Below are positions 1 to 5,077 of a stretch of 10,556 bases of DNA, piece by piece. Origin of the DNA: CAYLLT01 sp964591605 (GTDB lineage Bacteria; Planctomycetota; Phycisphaerae; UBA1845; PWPN01); contig CAZQEN010000283.1 of the NCBI GenBank assembly GCA_964591605.1, positions 1 through 10,556 of the forward strand, written 5' to 3'. The notes under the pieces were generated by a model. That model was not told the DNA's origin and ran no database searches. It saw only the letters and a program-made list of their open reading frames with translations. The position numbers and the translations under genes are program-made. Within the stretch, counting starts at the first letter, position 1, and each line of letters begins with the position of its first letter.

Positions 1-275
1 ACGGTCTCGATCGCCTCGACCGGCTCGAACAACACGCTGGTCCAGCCCGCCGGCACCGCAAAAGGCGTGAACGAGGTGCCCGTGGCCCAGTACTTGAACG
101 TATTGACGGCGTCGGGAGCACCGGGGCCATCTTCGAAACTGCCGTTCGTGATCAGATTGAACGGAGCGTTGCGGTTGTAGGTCTGTCCGCTGGTCAATGT
201 CAGCGAAGGCACGGCGTTGGCGACCGAAACGCCGAACGTCACGAGGGCAATCGAGAGAAGAGGAGTTTTCAACAT
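1..275 (-). CDS. N-terminal part of an exported N-G-S-F-E protein (probable PEP-CTERM protein), cut by the window edge
   Basis: This gene starts with an ATG at 275 and runs off the left edge, leaving 91 complete codons. Residues 1-21 form a signal peptide (MLKT, hydrophobic stretch, then VANA before Val22). After it comes a segment clearly paralogous to the first gene of this run: L-I-T-N-G-S-F-E at 41-48, then YWATGTSFTPFAVPAGW at 62-78, which matches 13 of 17 positions in the 323-aa protein at 2391-3362. A modest ribosome-binding site (AGGAT) lies upstream. It is 73 bp downstream of the preceding gene on the same strand and probably belongs to the same transcript. The N-G-S-F-E start is typical of exported beta-sandwich, carbohydrate-binding-like modules, but no fold can be proven here. 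The PEP-CTERM tail itself would lie outside the window and is inferred from the paralogue. Confidence 0.8.
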   Translation of the reverse strand, partial: MLKTPLLSIALVTFGVSVANAVPSLTLTSGQTYNRNAPFNLITNGSFEDGPGAPDAVNTFKYWATGTSFTPFAVPAGWTSVLFEPVEAIET

Positions 276-348
276 TGTGTCCCATCCTGAACTCGCCGCT
301 TCTCGCGGCGGCAGTCATCGTTGAGATCCGGACGCACCAGGGAAGAGG

Positions 349-957
349 TCAACCGTGGAAGGCCTTGCGGCGGCGGCGCAGCAGCAGACCGCCAGCACCG
401 AGAAGCAGCGCCGAAGCCGGCTCGGGCGTCGGATACTGATCGACACTGATGCTCGGAAACACCGCGGGCACCGGGCCGGTGTAGACCAGGTCCTTACGGA
501 TATCCACGATCGAGCCGGGGGCGATGGGGTTGAAGTAGAAGGAGACGCTCGCGCCGGTATTGACGACGCTGTAGCCGGCCGGGATGTTGCCATTCACGAG
601 CAGAATGGGGTTAGACCAGGTCCAGCCCGGGGTGAGAATGTCTTCGTGCCAGTCCGACCAGGTCAGGTTCCCGGCGACGACGAGCTGCTCCTGCAGCGTG
701 TACGTCACACCGCCCAGCACGCCGGCGGCATCGCCGAAGAGATCCTTGTGCCAGACCGGCCCCAGCGGATCGCGCACGACGGGCAGAGGCAGGCCATTGG
801 GATCGGTGATGACCCAGCCGTTGCCGCTGGGCTGAATCGCCACGGGCAACTGGCCCAGGTTGCCGACGCCCTGGGCCAGGGCGCTGCCACCGCCCGCGAC
901 AAGCACCACGTTCAGCGCGGCGAGAAAACCGAATCGCGAGGAGAGTTTCGTTGACAT
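349..957 (-). CDS. PEP-CTERM exported protein, third of three tandem paralogues (202 aa)
   Basis: Start chosen at the ATG at 957, because AGGAAAGGA lies just upstream; an upstream in-frame Met at 1017 would add 20 residues ahead of the signal peptide. Residues 1-28 are a signal peptide (n-region K4/R8, hydrophobic core, GSALA before Gln29). The mature N-terminus QGVGNL is shared with the two neighbouring paralogues. Family motifs are RDPLGPVW at 62-69, WSDWHEDILTPGWTW at 100-114, L-V-N-G near 120-123 and QYPTPEPAS at 174-182. The last is followed by a hydrophobic segment and RRRRK, the classic PEP-CTERM sorting tail cut by exosortases. Export to the envelope or outside is therefore expected. 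The domain between signal and tail is not one I recognise, and no catalytic motif stands out. It is probably cotranscribed with its neighbours (gaps of 75 and 73 bp). Confidence 0.9.
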   Translation of the reverse strand: MSTKLSSRFGFLAALNVVLVAGGGSALAQGVGNLGQLPVAIQPSGNGWVITDPNGLPLPVVRDPLGPVWHKDLFGDAAGVLGGVTYTLQEQLVVAGNLTWSDWHEDILTPGWTWSNPILLVNGNIPAGYSVVNTGASVSFYFNPIAPGSIVDIRKDLVYTGPVPAVFPSISVDQYPTPEPASALLLGAGGLLLRRRRKAFHG

Positions 958-1032
958 CGTTTCGTCCTTTCCTGTGTCGAGGGCGGCCAGCGGCCGCCGG
1001 GTGATCACTTCCACCAATGGACGTTCTGACGA

Positions 1033-1674
1033 TCAGGCTCCATGAGCTGATCGGTGCCGGCGCCCAAGCGCGAGCACGCTGCCGGCGGCCAGCAGGAGGC
1101 ACGACGCCGGTTCCGGAGTTGGATACTGGTTAACCCGCACTGTCCCATTGAACACGGCCGGTGGGCCGGTATAGAGCAACGTCTGGGCGATGATGACGGT
1201 CGATCCGGGCGCCACGGGATCGAAATTGAAGGAGAGACTTCCCCCCTCCAGGGCGTTGCCGGGGATGTTGGTGATGGTCAGCCCGCTGGGAACGGCGCCA
1301 TTCACCAGGATGGACGGCGCGGTCCAGCTCCAGTTCGGATTGACGATCTCGGCGTGCCAGTCCTTCCAGGGCAGCGTCCCCGCCACCAGGAGCGCCTCCT
1401 GAACCGGGAAGGCCTGGAAAGCGGCGGCCTGGAACGGCTGGCCGTTGGGCCCGGTGAGATGCTTCGGCCAGACCGGCCCGAGCGGGTCGCGCTCGACCGG
1501 GATCGGGCCGCCCGCCGGGTTGATAATGGTGAACCCGGTGGGCGGCGCCGTCGTCTGGAACTGCGTGGGAAGCGAAGCCAGGTTGCCCACGCCCTGCGCC
1601 CAGGCGGGGCCAGCGGCCGCCAGCAGGATACTCACCATGCACAGTGTTGTCGGCAATGCTCTTGTCGCGTTCAT
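1033..1674 (-). CDS. PEP-CTERM exported protein, second of three tandem paralogues (213 aa)
   Basis: Two in-frame ATGs lie six bases apart (1680 and 1674). The Shine-Dalgarno AGGTGA directly abuts the first and sits 6 nt from the second, so 1674 is preferred. The signal peptide is residues 1-26, with AGPAWA before Gln27, and the mature protein again begins QGVGNL. Shared family motifs are RDPLGPVWPKHL at 62-73, WKDWHAEIVNPNWSW at 103-117, I-L-V-N-G, a run resembling FNFDPVAPGS, and QYPTPEPAS followed by a hydrophobic segment and GRRHR. This copy is the most diverged at the W-x-D-W-H block, with N-P-N replacing T-P-G. The tail predicts exosortase-dependent processing. Function is unknown; secreted structural or matrix roles are usual for PEP-CTERM proteins, but nothing here specifies one. 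It lies 51 bp downstream of the gene at 1726-2394. Confidence 0.9.
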   Translation of the reverse strand: MNATRALPTTLCMVSILLAAAGPAWAQGVGNLASLPTQFQTTAPPTGFTIINPAGGPIPVERDPLGPVWPKHLTGPNGQPFQAAAFQAFPVQEALLVAGTLPWKDWHAEIVNPNWSWTAPSILVNGAVPSGLTITNIPGNALEGGSLSFNFDPVAPGSTVIIAQTLLYTGPPAVFNGTVRVNQYPTPEPASCLLLAAGSVLALGRRHRSAHGA

Positions 1675-1725
1675 GACCATTCACCTGTGAAAAGGCGGGA
1701 TCGATTCCACTCGCGCACCCGCGGT

Positions 1726-2394
1726 TCACGCCATCAGCCGGGCCAGACGGGCGCGGCGATTGTGCCGCATCAGAAGCCCCCCGATGGCCAGCAGACCCAG
1801 CGACGCCGGCTCGGGCGTGGGATACTGAGCGACATCGATGTAACCGTTGAACTGGACAATGCCCGGAATGCCCTGCCACACCAGTTGCTTGCGGATGTCG
1901 ATGATGGTTCCCGGCGGGAGCGAATTGAACAGGAACTCGAGACTGTCGCCCTGTGTGAGGTTGCCGGGCGTGTTTGTGATCGTCAGCCCCGGCGGCGGCA
2001 CGAGATTGGGGGGCACGGAAATCAGGAACGAGATGTTCGGCGACCATCCCCAGCCGGGCGTGAGGATGTCCTCATGCCAGTCAGACCATGGAAGGGTCGG
2101 AGCAATGACGAGGGTTTCGTGCAGGTTGAATGTCGTGTTGGGCTGAGTGACCACGAGCGGGGCGCCGGTGGGATCGCCCAGGTGCTTCAACCACACAGGT
2201 CCGTTGGGGTCGCGCTGCACGGGGACGGGGTTAATCGGATCGCCTAGACTCCACCCGGTTCCGTTCGGGTCCATCGGAATGGTTGGCCCCGGCAGCGAGA
2301 CAAGATTGCCCACACCCTGCCCCAGCGCCGCCTGCGCAGCGGCCAGGCCGATCGAGGCGACGACCGATACTTGGATCATGCTTGGAACTCTCAT
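1726..2394 (-). CDS. PEP-CTERM exported protein, first of three tandem paralogues (222 aa)
   Basis: The start codon at 2394 overlaps the stop codon of the upstream gene in the arrangement ATGA, which suggests translational coupling. A strong AAAGGAG lies about 7 nt upstream, inside the end of that gene. Residues 1-25 are a signal peptide ending AALG before Gln26, and the mature N-terminus is QGVGNLVSLPG. Family motifs are RDPNGPVWLKHL at 61-72 and WSDWHEDILTPGWGW at 103-117. A later segment (T-N-T-P-G-N, then L-E-F-L-F-N, then IDIRKQLVWQG) aligns with both sister proteins. It ends QYPTPEPAS, a hydrophobic stretch and RHNRRARLARLMA, a PEP-CTERM tail with a rather long basic end. Exported and exosortase-processed by inference. 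The central domain is unassigned. Tandem placement and shared motifs show the three genes arose by duplication. Confidence 0.9.
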   Translation of the reverse strand: MRVPSMIQVSVVASIGLAAAQAALGQGVGNLVSLPGPTIPMDPNGTGWSLGDPINPVPVQRDPNGPVWLKHLGDPTGAPLVVTQPNTTFNLHETLVIAPTLPWSDWHEDILTPGWGWSPNISFLISVPPNLVPPPGLTITNTPGNLTQGDSLEFLFNSLPPGTIIDIRKQLVWQGIPGIVQFNGYIDVAQYPTPEPASLGLLAIGGLLMRHNRRARLARLMA

Positions 2395-3362
2395 CGGACT
2401 TCTCCTTTCAAGAAGCTTGTGATTCGATTCGATTCGTGAGACAGAGACTGACGCTTTATCAGCAGGCCGCCCAGCACAAGAAGCAGGAGGCTCGCCGGTT
2501 CGGGGATGGCGTTGATCATCACGTCATCGAGCACCAGCTCGGTGGTAAAGGGATGACTGCCGTAGGCCGTCAGATCGAAATGCCCCCAGTTGATGAACTC
2601 GATCGAAATCGGCACGAGCGGGTTGAGCGGCACGAGGTCGAAATGGTACTGGTGCGACATGCCCAGCGGGCCGAAACCGCCCGGAACCGTGAAAAACTGG
2701 ACCGGATCCCCGGGCAGAACGTTGGTGACGCGGAGCCCGAAAATGCCGTCAGGAGTCCCCCCCTGCATCGACGCGAACTCGCCGGACGCCCAGAAGCTGA
2801 AACAGTAATTGGGGGCCAGGTTCAGGTGGGTCGGAACGCCCTGCGAGAGACGCGCGGCCTGCGTGAAGCCCGGACCGGGCGTCATCACCGGCGTGCCGGG
2901 GAAGGTCACTGTCCCATTCGGGTTGAAGGTAGGCGGCAGACTGGTGGTCGCGCTGGCCCCATTCCCGAAATACATGCCGATCTGGCCGTCGGGCAGGACG
3001 TCCGATTGTTTGATGCGATACGGCGTGCCGCTGTCGGCGCCCCAGCTCGCGTAGGTGTTCGGGGCGCCCGAAGAACTCCACCCCGGCGGCACCCCGAACG
3101 GCGTGAGCGTCGTCCCGGTCGCCCAGTAGACTTCGTTGCCGAAGCCCGGCGGCGGAGCACCGATCTCAAAACTGCCGTTCGTCACCAGGTTTCCCGTGTG
3201 AGAACACGACGAGGTCGGCAGCAGGGTCATCGAGCCGTGCGTGCGCGAAGCGGCCGCACACAGCGCGATGACCCCGAAGATGGCTGAGGTGCAGGCGAGC
3301 CCCGGCGTTCTCGGCATCCACCCAGCGGAGCCGCTGCATAAGGGCAGACGATAACCAGGCAT
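2391..3362 (-). CDS. PEP-CTERM exported protein with N-G-S-F-E lectin-like start (323 aa), first gene of the run
   Basis: The ATG at 3362 is preceded by GGAGG at good spacing, so it is preferred over the in-frame Met16 at 3317. The N-terminus is long for a signal peptide, with a hydrophobic core near residues 22-38 (LACTSAIFGVIALCAAAS). The body starts N-L-V-T-N-G-S-F-E (58-66), followed by YWATGTTLTPFGVPPGW (79-95). It is rich in Gly, Thr, Pro and aromatics, as in exported beta-sandwich domains that bind sugars (inference). V-L-D-D-V-M-I-N-A precedes IPEPAS (286-291), then a Leu-rich helix and KR, a PEP-CTERM sorting tail. Unusually, 19 residues follow the KR pair. Their last codons carry the ribosome-binding site of the next gene, which this gene overlaps by 4 bp. 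It is paralogous to the truncated gene at the left edge. Confidence 0.88.
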   Translation of the reverse strand: MPGYRLPLCSGSAGWMPRTPGLACTSAIFGVIALCAAASRTHGSMTLLPTSSCSHTGNLVTNGSFEIGAPPPGFGNEVYWATGTTLTPFGVPPGWSSSGAPNTYASWGADSGTPYRIKQSDVLPDGQIGMYFGNGASATTSLPPTFNPNGTVTFPGTPVMTPGPGFTQAARLSQGVPTHLNLAPNYCFSFWASGEFASMQGGTPDGIFGLRVTNVLPGDPVQFFTVPGGFGPLGMSHQYHFDLVPLNPLVPISIEFINWGHFDLTAYGSHPFTTELVLDDVMINAIPEPASLLLLVLGGLLIKRQSLSHESNRITSFLKGEVR

Positions 3363-3416
3363 TTTCGCCCTCCGGTTCTGGTGAGATGTCCGCGTGGCGC
3401 GTCGTCTGGTTTGACG

Positions 3417-3466
3417 AAAAACGGGGGACCGGTCCGAAACCGACCAGTGATCTCGGCCGGCCCCCG
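3417..3466 (-). terminator. Terminator-like hairpin with T5 run in the leader of the PEP-CTERM run
   Basis: Read on the minus strand, CGGGGGCCGG (3466-3457) pairs with CCGGTCCCCCG (3432-3422) through ten GC pairs with one bulged T, around a 24-nt loop. Five T residues follow immediately (3421-3417). This is the form of an intrinsic terminator and would stop transcripts coming from the receiver-like gene at 4158-4628. It ends only 54 bp before the ATG at 3362, so if the operon promoter lies upstream it would act as an attenuator. The long loop and short T-run limit confidence. Confidence 0.45.
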
Positions 3467-3505
3467 CTTACCGAAAGAAACTCGCTTCCGGCCGCGCTTC
3501 TATCG

Positions 3506-4180
3506 TCAGAGCCCGATCCGTTTGTCGGGCCCGTGAGTGTCGAACCGGGCTACCGGTCGGCTGATCACTGGCCGGTCCATGCAACCCAGCTCTGGGAGGG
3601 AGGAAAGAGTCCTCTGCTCATCCGCACCCTTCCGGGTGCGGGGCGGTGTGGCTCGGCTTTCAACCGTGGCATGGGCTTCCAGCCCATGATCCGTCCCGCG
3701 AGCTTCCAGCCCGTGGCCAACTCCGCCATCTGCATATCTTCAGAGCCCGATCCGTTTGTCGGGCCCGTGAGTGTCGAACCGGGCTACCGGTCGGNNNNNN
3801 NNNNNNNNNNNNNNNNNNNNNNNNNNNNNNNNNNNNNNNNNNNNNNNNNNNNNNNNNNNNNNNNNNNNNNNNNNNNNNNNNNNNNNNNNNNNNNACCCAG
3901 CTCTGGGAGGGAGGAAAGAGTCCTCTGCTCATCCGCACCCTTCCGGGTGTGGGGCGGTGTGGCTCGGCTTTCAACCGTGGCATGGGCTTCCAGCCCATGA
4001 TCTGTCCCGCGGGCTTCCAGCCCGTGGCCAACTCCGCCATCTGCATATCTTCAGAGCCCGATCCATGTGTCGGGCCCGTTACGGTCGAACCGGGCTACCT
4101 GGCCTGCAAATCACTGGCCGGCCCACGCAACCCAGCTCCGGGAGAGGAAAACCTGTCTCACGCACCCTGCCGGGCGACCG
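3506..4180. repeat. 234-bp tandem repeat array rich in hairpins (two copies plus a diverged partial third)
   Basis: The unit begins TCAGAGCCCGATCC at 3506, again at 3740 (234 bp later) and at 4051. Copies 1 and 2 are nearly identical outside the gap. Copy 3 is diverged and fades near 4180, inside the 3' end of the gene at 4158-4628. Each full unit carries several perfect dyads. GCCCGA/TCGGGC lies at 3511-3530. CCGCACCC-ttcc-GGGTGCGG lies at 3622-3641, and its copy-2 version at 3933-3952 has one C-to-T change that would leave a G-U pair. CATGGGCT-tcc-AGCCCATG lies at 3670-3688 and 3981-3999. The period is far too long for CRISPR and the unit encodes no protein. Such palindrome-rich intergenic repeats are common in planctomycete genomes. 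Confidence 0.88.
3795..3894. other. Assembly gap of exactly 100 N inside repeat copy 2
   Basis: A run of 100 N joins two contigs. It falls inside the tandem repeat. Comparing copy 1 shows which bases are missing: 23 nt (equivalent to 3561-3583) would restore a 234-bp period exactly, so the real missing length is probably 23 bp, or 23 bp plus a whole number of units. The figure of 100 is a placeholder. Confidence 0.95.
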
Positions 4181-4628
4181 CGTTGCCGGAGGCGTCGCGA
4201 TGCCGGGATCGGCTGTGCGCGTCGTTCAATTGTCTTAAACCTGGCCCACCCGCCGCCTGCTGAAGGATCTGGACGATCGCCCGCTCCAGCGAGACCTCGT
4301 CGGTCTGGGGCAGGTAACAATGCGCCCCGGCGTGCCGGACCAACTGCTCCACTTCGTCGCTGTGGGCCGAGGCCACCGCAACCACCAGAACGTCCTGGCG
4401 GGTCATCCGCAGCCAGCGGATCAGTCTGGCCGTCTGCTGCAGCTCCACCGCGATGTGAACCATCGCGATATCGACCCTCTGTCGTCCCAGGGTCTTCATG
4501 ACCCTCGTGGCGGTGGGCAGGTGGATCACCGTCCATCGGTGCCGCTGGGCCAGCTTCGCCAGCCCGGACACCATCGTGTTCTCCATCACCACCACCACAC
4601 CGATCTGTTCCTGGTTGTGGACCATCAT
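4158..4628 (-). CDS. Receiver-like protein lacking phosphorylation residues (156 aa)
   Basis: The protein follows the alternating beta-alpha order of a response-regulator receiver: strand IGVVVVM (9-15), strand VDIAMVHI (52-59), strand VLVVAVAS (80-87), helix DEVEQLVRHAGA (91-102), then CYLPQ (104-108). The residues needed for phosphotransfer are replaced. The acidic pair after strand 1 reads E16-N17, the phospho-acceptor Asp is His58, and the conserved Lys before Pro is Gln108. It would therefore be a pseudo-receiver acting by protein contact, not phosphorylation. Residues from about 122 onward are low-complexity and probably disordered; the last few codons and the stop overlap a diverged copy of the 234-bp repeat. 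The gene starts MM at 4628 with only a weak ribosome-binding site. A near-consensus sigma-54 promoter lies 44-60 bp upstream, and a sigma-54 activator gene lies next on the same strand. Family placement is by pattern only. Confidence 0.7.
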   Translation of the reverse strand: MMVHNQEQIGVVVVMENTMVSGLAKLAQRHRWTVIHLPTATRVMKTLGRQRVDIAMVHIAVELQQTARLIRWLRMTRQDVLVVAVASAHSDEVEQLVRHAGAHCYLPQTDEVSLERAIVQILQQAAGGPGLRQLNDAHSRSRHRDASGNAVARQGA

Positions 4629-4671
4629 TCACTTCTCATGCATCGCCACTCCATCGATGCGTGAGGCGTAT

Positions 4672-4688
4672 AAGCAGCCGGCGTGCCA
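4672..4688 (-). promoter_or_regulatory. Sigma-54 (-24/-12) promoter for the receiver-like gene
   Basis: On the minus strand, 4688 to 4672 reads TGGCACGCCGGCTGCTT. Against the consensus TGGCACG-N4-TTGCW it differs at a single position (C for the first T of the -12 block), and GG and GC are separated by the required 10 nt. Transcription would start near 4662, leaving a leader of about 34 nt to the ATG at 4628. The position, direction, spacing and the neighbouring sigma-54 activator gene all agree. Confidence 0.75.
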
Positions 4689-4752
4689 GGCGTTTGCCGC
4701 CGGGGGGAGAATCCTGCAAGTTCTTTGGCGCCAACAAGTTGTATGACATGCG

Positions 4753-4789
4753 CATCGGGGGCGCCGGCCGAAGTTCGGCCCGCCCGATG
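4753..4789. promoter_or_regulatory. Long inverted repeat, candidate upstream activator site
   Basis: The core GGCCGAA-g-TTCGGCC (4766-4780) is a perfect 15-bp palindrome. It sits inside wider arms CATCGGG (4753-4759) and CCCGATG (4783-4789), so about 16 pairs form with two small bulges. Its centre is about 110 bp upstream of the predicted sigma-54 start site, the distance at which enhancer-binding proteins usually bind. It could instead be an RNA hairpin at the end of the activator transcript, but no T-run follows on either strand. Confidence 0.5.
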
Positions 4790-5077
4790 GGTACGTTTTA
4801 TTCCCCCCGGCCGGCCCGCTGCGCGCGGGCCGCGGTGCCCGCACGACTTACGACGGCAAGGTACGTTTTGCACCCGAGGAACGTTTCGTACCACCCCACC
4901 CCCGCCAGGCCGCCCCTCGCGGGAAAGGATTCGCCGCGGGTGCGAGAATGCAGTCTCGCAGCGTGCCGGTGAGAGCGCACGACTTCCACGGGCGGCCACT
5001 ACGGGGGATCGACGTGACGACCGGCCAGCCTTGCGGAGAGCCGATATGGCGGGGTGCGCGTAGCGGAGCAGCGCAGG

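Larger units (their letters stand above)
3363..4157. other. 795-bp gene-free spacer holding a terminator-like hairpin, the 234-bp repeat array and a scaffold gap
   Basis: No convincing gene lies between the PEP-CTERM run and the receiver-like gene. The open frames here run through the repeat units and the N gap, repeat the same residues twice (for example M-G-F-Q-P-M) and lack plausible ribosome-binding sites. The first 100 bp ahead of 3362 should contain the operon promoter, but I see no clear -35/-10 or -24/-12 pair there. Confidence 0.6.
4629..5077. other. Dyad-rich regulatory spacer between the activator gene and the receiver-like gene
   Basis: No credible gene here. Apart from the sigma-54 promoter and the 4753-4789 dyad listed separately, it holds: a perfect hairpin CGGCCCGC/GCGGGCCG (4812-4832, 5-nt loop); TGCGAGA/TCTCGCA (4941-4960, 6-nt loop); the 10-mer GGTACGTTTT twice exactly 70 bp apart (4790-4799 and 4860-4869); and an inverted GGTACG/CGTACC pair (4860-4865 and 4887-4892). 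These are candidate activator-binding sites or RNA hairpins in the 3' leader of the activator transcript. Confidence 0.6.

Noticed and set aside
1054..2247. Long plus-strand open frame opposite the PEP-CTERM genes
   Set aside because: It is antisense to three well-supported genes with signal peptides and sorting tails, has arginine-rich low-information sequence and no ribosome-binding site. The same applies to the plus-strand frame 2283-3287.
3506..4180. CRISPR array
   Set aside because: The repeat period is 234 bp with whole-unit identity and no variable spacers, and no cas genes are nearby.
3386..4263. Open frames through the 234-bp repeat and N gap
   Set aside because: They exist because the N run is translated as X and because the repeats lack stops; the protein merely repeats the palindromes.
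4111..4632. Alternative minus-strand frame overlapping the receiver-like gene
   Set aside because: It is Gly/Pro/Arg-rich with no secondary-structure pattern, while the 4158-4628 frame shows the beta-alpha order of a receiver.
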